DNA of 64,000 bases, taken from contig JAVMKO010000009.1 of NCBI GenBank assembly GCA_032164245.1, positions 80,671,212 through 80,735,211 on the forward strand, in the 5' to 3' direction. Source of the stretch: Sternotherus odoratus. Lineage: Eukaryota > Chordata > Testudines > Kinosternidae. The notes below the pieces were generated by a model that was given only the letters and a program-made list of their open reading frames with translations, was not told where the DNA came from and did no database searches. Shown piece after piece: positions 49,707-61,268 of the stretch. The position numbers were made by a program, and so were the translations under genes. Numbering within the stretch: the first letter of the stretch is position 1; each line of letters begins with the position of its first letter.

Positions 49707-52486
49707 AGGGAGTTTATAACAGATTGCTCCCTTGGGGCAATGGGGATGAAGTCAGCATGGCTGGGCCCAGATCTTGAGGTGAAATAGGAAAGATTCTTCC
49801 CCCTTCACCTGTAGCTGTCAGAAGCCTTTTGGAGCCCAGGGCCTGTTATTCCTGTGCTTTCACTCTACCACTGGGGACCCTCCCTGCCTTGCTTGGCTTC
49901 CAGGGGAACACGGCTCCAATCACAGCATGATGATACGAGAATCCTATTAAAGGACTGTAGAAAATTCTCTCCAACAAACCACGTTTTTGTTTAAAAGAAT
50001 AAGACATTTGCATTTTCCATCTAGGACAGCTACAGTATATAACTTTTCATTAAGTTATATACTTATATAACTTTCAGGATAACAATGAAAGTGTTGCCTG
50101 ATGTCTGTCTCTCCTCCATGTCTCTGCTCAATTGCTTTAAGTCTGTGGCTTTCTTTCCTGAGCAAGATGTATAAATAAACACGCTCACCTTGCTACCTCT
50201 GTCAGTTCGGTACCGTCTCTGTCATTTTGAAGTACAGCCTTTATGCTGCAATGATTAACGTTCCGGGGCCAAATCATCCAGCGGTGTAAATTGTCGAAGC
50301 TCCATTGAAGACAATGGCAAGGTGTATATTTGAAGTCAATGGAGCTAGGACCGCTCAGGGGTTGCCCCTCGATCTTACATCACTTGGAAGATCTAAAAGA
50401 AAAGGGAGGTGCTGAACCAGTTTAGTGGCCAGATTTTGGGTGCTTTTCTTTCGCTGTGTATAGCGGCCTCACAAGAGGCACCTTGGATGAAATTCACTCC
50501 TGGGCAGAGGGCTTGCATTAGTTCTACGCACCACCGAAGTCCCACTTACACCCTCAAACCCCTTCAATGACGCCCAGGGCTCGCAATATCTCCTCTGCTC
50601 AGGGATGAATCTCAACCCGAGTGTCTAAAATATATAAAATCATCCTCAGAAATGGAAAGCCCAATCCTTATTTTCAGGCACTTCCTTTTGCCGATCACTC
50701 CAGGAAGGGGCGTTCACAAATGTAGGTGGCTATTGTCACCCATTTTCTCTTTGCATTGGGCATTGAGGGGAAAGAGACGGTTGTTGTCAGTGGTGCAAGA
50801 TGGCAGCCTCTCCTGAAATTTCAGTGATGCTGGTGTTCAGTCAGTTTATATAAAAATAAGGTGTTGGCTCATAGCTCTTCCGCATTTAAAAGGCTTCCCC
50901 CCCCCCCCCAGTTGCCCTGCTCAGGGTTTTATTCCCTGCACTGGGGCATTGTTCTTCCACGTTTACGTGGAGATTTCAGCGTTTCACCAAGAAAATCCCC
51001 CCTTACTGAGTTCGCTCAAGAAACATCCTTGCTAGGTGCCATCCCCCACTCCCATTTTATCCAGTTTTTAATTAGACTTCAGGATGGGCCCACCGTGCGA
51101 ACTCTGCTTTCATCTGGGAGCTCCCGTGCTGTGAAATATTACAGGAAGTAAATAACTGTCAGACAGGAAATCAATCACCGGCTCTGCAGAAGCAGAGAGC
51201 CGCTTTGAAATATTCTTTTTCAAAGATGTTGCGCGACAGTCAGAAATGGCGAGACAGGCGAAATATTCCTGAGGAAAAGGGTAAACACCATTATTAATTC
51301 ATTAGCGTGACACATTTCACTGGGTCTCTAATAACTTCCCATTAGTTCTGTTTTTGAAAATGTATGATCAGGGTTCCTTTTAATTGTTTTTTTTTCTGGA
51401 AATAAATGCAAGGCTGGGTTGGATCCATCCCTACAGGGTTTGAATTTAGACCTCACTGTTCCCTCTTGCTTGCAAACATTGGGATTAATTCAAGCTGGGT
51501 GTGAACAGGTGAAATGCCACCGGAGCCTGCTCCACAGTTCACGGACGTTGACAGGACTCACAGGTCATCAGGTCTGAACTTGACCATTATTTTTTAACCA
51601 TTATTTTATAAAAACCTGATAGCTCACCACCGTATCTCACAATGCCCTCCACGGGTTCCTTGTATGTTCAGTAAAGAGGCTCTTTCTGTCTCTAATTGGC
51701 ATGAATGTGAACTGCCTCCACCCGAATTCTGGAAATTTGTTTGAAAGATTTCTAATCCTCCCCTTTGTCCCATCCGAAAAATCCCCTGGATTCAGATGGA
51801 GAACACTGTGTCCAGAAACCCATGTGAGACCCATACGTTTTCAAGGGAAACATCTCGCACTTAATTAAAACCCCGTATGATTTGACATTTGACATCAAAA
51901 GCATCAGTACAATGAACAAGCCTGATCCGTATATAAATCAATGGGAGTCAACTTCCTTTTAAAAACTTATGGGTCAGATCCTCTTTTGGGGTGTCTCCAT
52001 TGACTTAATTGGAGCTAACTTCATTTACCCCAGCTGGAAATCTTGCCCATACGACTAAGAGATGGTCTGATCCCATGATGACCAGGACTTTGCCTTTGCT
52101 AAATGATAGTAGGGGATCACACACTTCATTGCTTCTGGCAGCCGAGTGCATGGGACGTGCCAGGAACTCCTTGCTTCCCTCCATTCCCCCCCGCAAGCTC
52201 CCCGCGTTCCATCTTCCACTCTCCTTCTATTTCAGGGACTCTTTCCAACTTCTTAGCGGGAAAAGTGGATCCCAGAGTTGTACGGGCCTTGTACAGCTCC
52301 CAGGCACCTGCTGTCATTTCCAGGTGGGTTACAACAATGTGTAGAGTGTACAGTTGGAATCCATGTAATCAACGAAGCAGATCTCAGTTTTGTGTGGCCA
52401 CTGGTGAGGGTCTTGATAAGTGGAAGAAGGTACAGAATGGGATATCAGGACAAATGTAAGAGTCTGGATCCTAAACAGGCTTAGGC

Positions 52487-52805
52487 ACCTGTGATAGGGC
52501 ATTTTCCCCATACTGGTGGAGAAAGGGTTAATAGCAGCCCTGGGGAAGCTGAGCAGCAGACAGCCAATCAGGAAGGGGCTGCAAGGAGCAGCCAATCAGG
52601 CAGAGCAGGCCCCTATATAAAGAGAGCTACAGGGCAGAGGGGGCAGTTCCCTCTTGGCAGCCTAGGGAGATAGGATTGGGTTCCTGAAGGCCCAGTCAGG
52701 GGAGCAAGAGAGACTGGCTGAAAGACTGAAGCCCTGATACGGGGGGCAGAGAAGGTGCTATGGGAAAGTGACCCAGGGAAATAGACGGTACGGGTTGAAG
52801 GAGAC
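52487..52805 (+). mobile_element. LTR-like fragment with CCAAT and TATA boxes
   Basis: Starts around tgtgatagggcattttcccc. Has two gccaatcagg CCAAT motifs at about 52562 and 52590, then TATA-like ctatataaag at 52613, then a U5-like purine-rich stretch. This layout fits the U3-R of an LTR retrotransposon. Ends and target duplication not identified. Confidence 0.45.
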
Positions 52806-53624
52806 ACACCACTGACGTCAACGGAGATTCATCTACTTACACCAGTTAAGGATGTGGCCCAAAGTTGGTATTTGGAACCTTAACTGTAAATTTCCTGGGA
52901 TTCTAGTGTAGAGGGTTATTTAAATTACATATTTTAATAATTTCAAAAGCTGCATTCCCAATTTACCGTAACAAACTATTTATTCCATCCCATCCAGCTC
53001 ATTTAGCAATTAAAGCTGCACGACTAAATTACACATATACCATTTCTGAGCTGGAGTAACACTGGGAATTCCTTAATCGGAGTCAAGTGTTTTGCATGCA
53101 TGGAAATGCAACCACTTAAAAAGCCTAATATCTGATCTATTTGTGGTCCCCCCTCCAAATTATAGACTTTGAACAAATGCATGAGTTCCGCCACTCATAC
53201 TTATCCTCCACAGTTTAAACTGTGATATAGTTTAGACATCGCAAAAAAGGCATCTCCCTAATTCTCTTGATGTGTGCTTTTCATATACACTTTTTTATCT
53301 TGAAATATAGTGTCAAACTAGCTGAAGAATAAAGAGTTTGCAATGTGTAGCCTACACTATGAATCCTGCTTTTGGCAGGTAAGTGCTATATATACTCTAT
53401 CTCTAAATAAATAAATACAGGGCTTTGAGTGTTTCTCCTCAAGACCTTTATTCTTCAAGCTTAGGTTGCACAGTGGAAGGAATGCACCTCCGGGACCTCA
53501 TCTAGCAGTGCTATGAATTCCTCTTGCTCAGTTCTCAGCATGCTGATCTCATCTTGAGATTCTCACGGACACAGAGCTAAATTCTTCCTTCCGTTACTCC
53601 ACTGCAGCTTGGTCGATTGGACGA

Positions 53625-54434
53625 GGGTTGCAGCATAACTGGAGAAACTGGTCTGAAGTAAATAGGATAAAATTCAATAAGGACAAATGCAAAGTCCTCC
53701 ATTTAGGAAGGAACAATCAGTTGCACACATACAAAATGAGAAATGACTACCTAGGAAGGAGAACTGCGGAAAGGGATCTGGGGCCCAGAGTGGATCACAA
53801 GCTAAATGAGTCAACAGTGTAACACTGTTGTAAAAAAGCGAACATCCTTCTGGGATGTATTAGCAGGAGTATTGTAAGCAAGACATGAGATTCTTCTGCT
53901 CTAATCTGCACTGATTGGGCCTGAACTGACGTATTGTGTCCAGTTATGGGCCCCACATTTCAAGAAGGATGTGGACAAATAGGAGAAAGTCCAGAGAAGA
54001 GCAACAAAAATGATGAAAGGCTTAGAAGACATGACCTAGGAGGGAAGTTTGAAAAATTGGGTTTGTTTAGTCTGGAGAAGAGAAGACTGAGAGGAGACAT
54101 AACAGTTTTCAGGTACATAAAGGATTATTAAAAGGAGGAGGGAGAAAAATTGTTCTTCTTAACCTCTGAGGATGGGACAAGAAGCAATGGGCTTAAATTG
54201 CAGCAAGGGCGGTTTAGGGTGGACATTAGAAAAAACTTCCTCACTGTCTCAGTGGTTAAGCACTGACATAAATTGCCTAGGGAGATTGTGGAAACCCATC
54301 ATTGGGGATTTTTAAGAGCAGGTTGGACAAACGCCTGTCATGGATGGTCTAGATAGTACTTAGTTCTGCCTTGAGTGCAGGGGACTGGACTAGATGACTT
54401 CTCGAGGTCCCTTCCAGTTTTATGATTCTATAAT
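53625..54434 (+). mobile_element. CR1 LINE, 3' end
   Basis: Frames recall CR1 ORF2 (RTAERDLGPRVDHKLNESTV; FNKDKCKVLHLGRNNQLHTY). Continues tgtccagttatgggccccac, agagaagagcaacaaaaatg and ends ggactggactagatgacttc, cttccagttttatgattcta. Stops and shifts throughout; dead. Confidence 0.9.
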
Positions 54435-54734
54435 GGAGGGCAGAATTTGGGAAGCTGGGTAATTTGGGAAGTGCCATGTAAATGTTAGCTGTCCCAACTT
54501 TGAGGGATTTGTAAGAGAGCCTTGTTCTGCTTAGTTTTAAGACACAGTTTTAGCAATCTCTAAAAATGGCAATTGGGTAGAAATGACCAATTGCCTGATC
54601 TCTGCCAGTCTTTGGTTAAAACCAAGTGATTTAAGTCTACCTAGTTGCTAAGTAGAATTTTATAAAGTGATGCTTGCACTAACCTCTGCTCTGGTTAACC
54701 CAGAGCTGTGGAGTTAATGTGGGTGTGGAGATTG

Positions 54735-54850
54735 TTTCTTCCTCATCAATTGGACCATATCACCACCTCTCTTTGAATTCCTCCAATGGTTCTCTGACTC
54801 TCACCATATTGAGCTGAAGTCTCTTCCCTGTTTACTCTTATTGACTAAAA
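54735..54850 (+). repeat. L2-like LINE fragment
   Basis: Translation around EFLQWFSDSHHIELKSLP resembles the L2/CR1-clade motif LLHWLPVxYRIxLKLL. Short and degenerate. Confidence 0.3.
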
Positions 54851-56649
54851 GGTGTAGCCAATTGTTTAACATCATTCATGGTTCGTTCTTTAAAATGTTG
54901 AAGGGACCCAGTAACTGAACTTAGTCAGATTTATTGTCTAAAGACAAAGTAGTCTAATATGAAAGGAGACATATCCTCTATCCTGGAAGCAAGTCTTTTC
55001 TCACAGATTGTTTGTTTGCTATACACAGAAAGCATGTTTCAAAAATAGACATTTCAGCTAGTAGTATTTATAGGATGGTTTTACGAAACTCTTTATACAT
55101 CACTAAAATCCAACTCAACAGTTTGTAACGGTTTCTTCACTTGTCGTTTTGTTCTGTATTTTTCTTGTGTCTATTTTCGATACTACAGTCCTCACCAGTT
55201 GCCTGTCAAGGTACCTATACTAGTACAGAGGACAAACGTATCTTGATTTCGACAGATTTTGTATTTGCTAGTGCCAGAGCTGACTTTAGCTTTGCAAAGT
55301 GTTATGGGATACTAAGTATGAGTGAACAAGAGGAAGCACAATACCATTTAATTATAAAGCTTTCTGCTAACATAATATATAATGTGTAACACTTTAACAA
55401 GGTGTGCAACGCATATAACATATACGCACTCATTAACACTGTCCTCATTCCGGTTCCTTGCTCTGCCCATGGTACTGGCCTTGTTAACCTATCTCTCTGC
55501 ATGGGAGTGGTTACACGGAGACAGAAATTAGAATCTTTTGTTCATTTTGTTGCAACTTCATTTGGAACTTTCACTTCAAAGAAGGAAATCCCCAAGACAG
55601 CCTGCCTTGGCGGTGGTGAAAGGGGGAAAGCATAATCACGCCAAGCTGTCATCAGGCTCAAATCCAGAGCATCCTTGTGTGTTCTGGAATTAACTCAAGG
55701 CCCTGTTGGGTTGATGCTATCCAGAGGCGGGCCTGGCACAATGAGCCCTCAATCCTCAGTGATGTATTGCAGATCTGAGTTTTTGCTTGGACTCGTCTGC
55801 TCTCAATAAAGCCTTTTCCTCCCCATTTTACTTGAAAAAACAAAGACCCTGTGTGTATAGTAGGCATTAGACACATAGGATTTCTATCTAGCTAAGGGTG
55901 AGATTTTCAAAATTGTTGGTTTAATTGAAAAGCATTCGTCTTTGGCTTGTATGGGAGCAGAAAGATCCCCCCCTGTAGTGTTTTGATCCATTCCTATAGA
56001 TTAGAATGTTGCAATATATTTTAATAAAGATGGATTGAAGAATTGGTGCAGACTTCAACCCATTTATATTGCTTACAGCTATTCCCAAATATTACCAAAA
56101 GAATACATTGTAAGATCTGTTACTTCACATAAATCCTTATAGGAGCTACTGCTACCTCTGCACACTGAAGGATATGTGATCTCGGGTCCCACTGTATGGT
56201 CCCACTGCTACTTCTCAACACTATTCCATTTTATTTTCTCAGGAAAAATAATAATACCAAGCACAATGCAGGAAAGCATTAAACCTCCCCTATGAAGCTC
56301 ACACTGCATACACTGTTACAGGTCACCTGCTTCTCTGTGGTGTTTACCATTTAATAAGTGTTAGTCCTCAAGTTTATAAAATTACCTTTTTGGTCACTCT
56401 CATGTGACATTCCCTGAAATATTTCCCCATTATAGCTCACTCAGACCATTTAGGAAGACGACCATGTATAGGTGATACCACTTGGGAATTTTCTGCATTA
56501 TTCATTGACTTCAACTTGAGAATAATTGTCCTGGACATTTTACAAAATATTTCCAATGTCACCATAAGCTTTTTTCCATTTACCAGAAGGTAAAAAAAAG
56601 AAAGAAAAGGAAGACATAAGCACAGATTCATATTTATTTATTTCCTTAT

Positions 56650-57052
56650 TTTTCTGGCCAGAAGGGACCATCGTGATCATTTAGTCTAACATCCTGCCTA
56701 ACACAGGCAGAGAACCCCATCTAGTAATTTCAGCATCAAACCCATAAATTCTGGTTAAGCTATAGCGTGCCTTAGAAAGATATCCAGTCTTGATTTAAAG
56801 ATTGCAAGTAATAGAGAACCCACCCTGTCCCTACATAGATTGTTCCAATGGTTAGTTACCCTCACTGTTAAAAATGTGTGCCTTGTTTCTAATATGAATC
56901 TGCCTAGTTTAGCATCAAATCATTGGATGTCACTATATCTTTTTCTGCTAGATTAAAGAGCTATCTACTGCTGTAATTTTTTACCCTGTGTAGCTACTTG
57001 TAGATTGGGATCAAGTCACTGCTTAACCTTGGAGAAACTAAATAGATTGATT
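56650..57052 (-). mobile_element. CR1-type LINE, 3' end, reverse orientation
   Basis: On the - strand it reads the CR1 C-terminal region and tail: aacagtgagggtaactaacc, attggaacaatctatgtagg, aatcaagactggatatcttt and ending near atgatcacgatggtcccttc tggcc. Directly followed by the repeat at 57054. Confidence 0.75.
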
Positions 57053-57176
57053 TAAGATTAGCAGCCGTGTTAGTCTGTATCCGTAAATAAGACGAGGAAG
57101 ACTTGTGGCACCTTAGAGACCAACCAGTTTATTTCAGCATAAGCTTTCATGGGCTATAGCCCACTTCATCGGATTG
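57053..57176 (-). mobile_element. Penelope-like repeat with hammerhead-like core (single arm)
   Basis: On the - strand: CCGATGA, stem II AGTGGGC-TATA-GCCCAT, GAAAGCTTATGC, then tgaaataaactggttggtct, ctaaggtgccacaagtcttc and gatacagactaacacggctg. Same family as the 32.7 kb palindrome but with one arm only. Confidence 0.65.
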
Positions 57177-57232
57177 AGCTTTTTTGGTCTCTTGTTATAA
57201 GGCATGTTTTCTACTCTTTCCAACTTGTCAAC

Positions 57233-57365
57233 GCTGATGACTCAAAAAGGCGCCACATTCTGGGTTCAGGGGGAGCGGACAGCACCGTTCCTTCTCCAGC
57301 CGCCCCCTGCGCCGGTGAGTCAAAAAGGCGCCACTTTGCCAATTCTGGGGTCAGGCAACCGCTCC
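57233..57365 (+). repeat. GC-rich imperfect direct duplication
   Basis: gactcaaaaaggcgccacat and gagtcaaaaaggcgccactt are repeated about 80 bp apart with following attctgggttcaggggga / attctggggtcaggcaac. CpG-rich against an AT-rich background. Source not recognised. Confidence 0.6.
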
Positions 57366-58259
57366 CCCTGATCTCCCCCCGCCCAGCTACGCTACTGGTT
57401 CTCCCCAGAATCTATTACTGTATTTTGAAGGTGCAGCAGTGTATATGTAGCTAGGCCTGGTATGTTTGGATATATTTAGTAAATGTGGTTATTTGGAAGC
57501 CAACTCTCCTCATGGAGGGGTTTTTTTCATATTGTGTAAAGAGCAATAAACCCAACAGTCTGATTTTAAAATATTATTGTTAGCAGTGGTGACCAAGACA
57601 GTGGTGTGAATGTTTGGATGCATTATTCAGAATGACCACTAGGAGCCATAGAGTCAGGAGGTAAGAGTCTGTGTAAACATGAAATGAAGTCAGTCTTGCA
57701 TTCAACCCGACCTGTGTGTGAAGTGAGGTGGCGGTGGGGCCGTGGCCCTTTATGGAAGCAAACTAGTCTTACTGCAGGCCTAGCCTTTACTTCATTGTCC
57801 TTTGCTTTCCTAACCTCAATCTGGTTATGGTGAGTCCAGGCTGAAACAGCAGTGGAAAAGAAAACAGTGTGTGAGAGAGAGATCTATATAACAGCAGAGG
57901 TGGCTACATATGAGACTACTTTTTTCCCCCAAATAACACCCCCAGCAGAATTCAGTTCTCTGCACCTTGAGGGTTGGACACTCTGGGTAAGCAGATGCCA
58001 AAGGTTCCATCAGGTGTCTGGCTTAGATCTGCAATCAGAGAAGAACCCAGTTAATACCCAGCTCTGTAGACAAGACCTATAGCTGAGGGTGTTGTCCTTT
58101 ACAGAAGCCTCACGACTGCTCCGGTGAAACAGTTCAATACTGGGTAAGTATTTCATGCCATGCCATGTGAGTTATTTATTTTTTTGAGCTGGCACAATTT
58201 GACTTATGCAAGCAGGAAAAGCGTGAGCCAGTGAATGATTTCATAACCGTCTGTACAAC

Positions 58260-58455
58260 CTAATCAAACACTGGGACCATGAAGAAATGAGCAAAGAACT
58301 TATAAGAAACCAGCTTGTTGTTATAGGACTGAAGGATTGCAATTACAGTATCAGATTCCAAAATGATCCTAACCTTACTCTAAAGAGAGCTAAAAACATA
58401 GTCCTCCAAGGTCAGTACATAGACAAGCAACCAACACTCCTTGGGAATAACTTTG
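58260..58455 (+). mobile_element. Ty3/Gypsy gag fragment
   Basis: Open frame with KELIRNQLVVIGLKDCNYSI, RFQNDPNLTLKRAKNIVLQG resembles the C-terminal part of Gypsy Gag upstream of the zinc knuckle. Degenerate, isolated from pol. GA-rich LTR-like sequence follows to about 59050. Confidence 0.55.
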
Positions 58456-59060
58456 AGCAGCTGAAGAGGAGACCCAGATGGGGAAGGAGCTGGGTGGAGA
58501 GCAAAGAGAGGAGAAGGCCAGCTGAGTAAAGGGCCTGAGGGAAAGAACTCTGCAGAGCCTCTCTGGTTGCTAGAAGGAAGGGCCTTGAGAGAGGCAGGTG
58601 TACAGTGAGCCTGGGGAGGAGCTGTGGGAGAGGACTAGAAGGAAGGCCAAGGAAGGAGGAAGTCCAGGGAAGGAGTGAGGACTGTAAAGATGCATATTTT
58701 GGCAGCGTTCCTGGACTAGAATTCAGAGGAGACGGAGGGCCTGAGTTCCCCTACTTGTTGCTGCGGAAATACCTGGGTCAAAGGGGAGAAGGACTGTTGG
58801 ATTTGGAGCCAGGCCTCAAGAGAAAAAGCCCTGGGGAGGTATTGCTCCACACAAGAGCAGGAGGACAACCCTACAGAGCCTGCGGAGGGGAGAAGAATCT
58901 GAGCATTACATTTTAGTTTACTGCACTCTTTGTTTACCCTGGAAGGGTTGGGCCAAATGTGACCTGGCCAGAGGGGGTGAGTCTTGAAAAGAGGCAGATC
59001 ATTACAGAAGTGTCTATGGCAGGAGAGCTTGCTGTGCCACCAGGAGGTGCTCTAACCACA
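58456..59060 (+). mobile_element. GA-rich LTR-like sequence next to Gypsy fragment
   Basis: Purine-rich stretch with gagagaggcaggtgtacagt, ggaggtattgctccacacaa, ttgtttaccctggaagggtt. Its position after a gag fragment suggests retrotransposon LTR or leader; no ends identified. Confidence 0.3.
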
Positions 59061-61260
59061 GTCCACTCTTCTGTGGGTTCCCTTTTTCCTCAAAGGGAGA
59101 CGCGGTTTTAGCTGTGAATATTTAGAGCCACTATTCACGATGGCCACTAAGGAGGCATCTAGTGAGAGTTGTGAGTCCGTGCAAAGAGGAAATAAAGACA
59201 GTCTGACCATGGCGTTTCCGTAGTCTCTACAAGGATGTCCTAAGCACTTTCCAGCCATACCAGAAGGGATAGTCTCTGCCTTAAGGAGCTTGCTCTGTAG
59301 GATAGACAAGTACACAGATGCGAGAGAAGAGTAACAATTCGGATGTTACAAATCAATGAACTGAACTATAGGCTGCACGGCAGATGCAAACAGAACCTAC
59401 AAGTGGAGAGGGTAGAGACCTGGGGATAAGTTCAGACAGGTCATGACAGGCATTCATTAAAAAATGTACATCTCCTTCTGCATATTTTGTACCATCAGTT
59501 GATTCACAAGGTCTTAGGCCCCTAAGTGCCAGCTACCCTGCTGCCAGATTTCCCCATTACTCTACACCTCGTATAGTCACCTTGACGCAGTGCAAAGTCA
59601 GGAGAAAATGCTGTCACACCATGGGACTGTTTTACATTCACTTTGCATCAGCACAAGGTGCAGGGCAACAGGGAATTAAACTTCAGGCTTCAAATACTTC
59701 CAGTAGGTGGATCTGGGGCTCCTATCAATGCAGTATTTCTGAATGAATCAGAGGTGACTTAGTAACTCAAAACACTTTTTGAAGTCTCACAGCCTCAGTT
59801 TGATCTGGGTAGTAGCCAACTCAGTGAGGCTTACTTCTAAAGCAGTTATTTATAGACTCGTCTCCTGCTCGGCAGTCTCTTGTGAAAGTTTCTGAACATC
59901 AGCTCTTCGAGCAATCAGCATAAAATTAAAATTTTCAATGTGAATGGCGAACGCACAGGTTAAGGAAACCGCAATGTTGTCCAACAAATCCTTCCTTTCC
60001 TGGGAGGCTTAGGGTCTTTAAATATTAATCATGGGTGTCTCTACTCTTTTGTAATCTTAAAATACTCACTCCCATTGTAAGAAGGAAAACATTTCATTTG
60101 CAAAACTAAAAGCAAATGCCAATATAATTTCCTAGGAAGCCCCTTGAATTCATATTATAATTATTTTTGAAAGATGTAAATTGTTATCAGTAAATGTCAG
60201 CTTCACCATACACACACATACAAGCCAACCAAAAATATTTCCACTGATGATGATTGAAATTTACACATAGGTAAAGTAAGAAAAACACTGCTTGAGAACT
60301 TATTTGCTTTCAGGAGATTTTGACAGGTGAGGTTTATGCACCTTCTCTTCCCAATCATTTCACACCAGTGTGAACATTTCAATTGATAAAAATAAAAAAT
60401 CTTAAAAATAAGCATCGCTAGCCATCAAAATTAAAAATAACCTTGAATTCTGGCAAGCCTAATTATAATGATTGGAAAATGAATAGATCTGTAATTGTTC
60501 TCTTTTGTTTAAGAAATATAGTAAAGATAGAAATGATATATTTGTTTTCCAGCTCCTGTTGTTCTTTTCAACTACAAGTGCAGTGGTGCTAAGACCTGAG
60601 CCTGTAAAGTCATGCACATCAGCAACTTTGCTCATGTGAGTCCTTCCATTCGACTTGCCGAAATGAATATTCACGTGCTTATGCCTTTGCAGGACTGGGC
60701 CCTTTAAAATTGTTCCCCAGCAAATTGCTTGTGTCTGAATGGTTGTAGTCATGTAGTTAAAGAGCGACTTGAACCTGAAAAGCTTTTTAGCTCCCTCCAG
60801 CGGTGGAAAATATTAATTTGCTGTTTTGTAGCAATAATTTCCAAATAAGAATCCAAAGAAACTTTCCCCACCTCTTGTTCTAGCAGAAGAGGCTGGAATG
60901 ACCTACTTTCTGTACTTTGTCTTTAAAAAAAGTTTGAAATCTTAAACAAAAATTAATCACTTGGCTGCAGGCCAGGAGATGTCTGTGTGTGAAGGATGGC
61001 AACACAAGAGAAGTCCCAAGAATGTACTGAGTCTGACCTTGAAGTGAATAAACATTGTTTTCTTGAGGAGGGCGGGGAATTGCTTGCTGAATGCATCTTG
61101 AGAGATACAGTAGGCTTGATTAGTCATTGCTTTTGTATTTTCCTTTGAACTTTGTAGCTGTGTGTGTCAAGTGCAATATCGCTGGTAATCTGGCTCCTGT
61201 GGATTGGCGCAAATGAAGAAAACCTTCAGATAAAGTGAAACTTCTCATGGAAAACAATAG
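59061..61260. other. Intergenic, no gene seen
   Basis: AT-rich DNA with small pieces of old dispersed repeats (59262-59330 tctctgccttaaggagcttg; 59510-59690). Open frames are short and unrecognised. Confidence 0.4.
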
Positions 61261-61268
61261 TTTTAGGC

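Noticed and set aside
56640..57000. Conserved coding exon because of good sequence quality
   Set aside because: It matches a reversed CR1 3' end, not a host gene.
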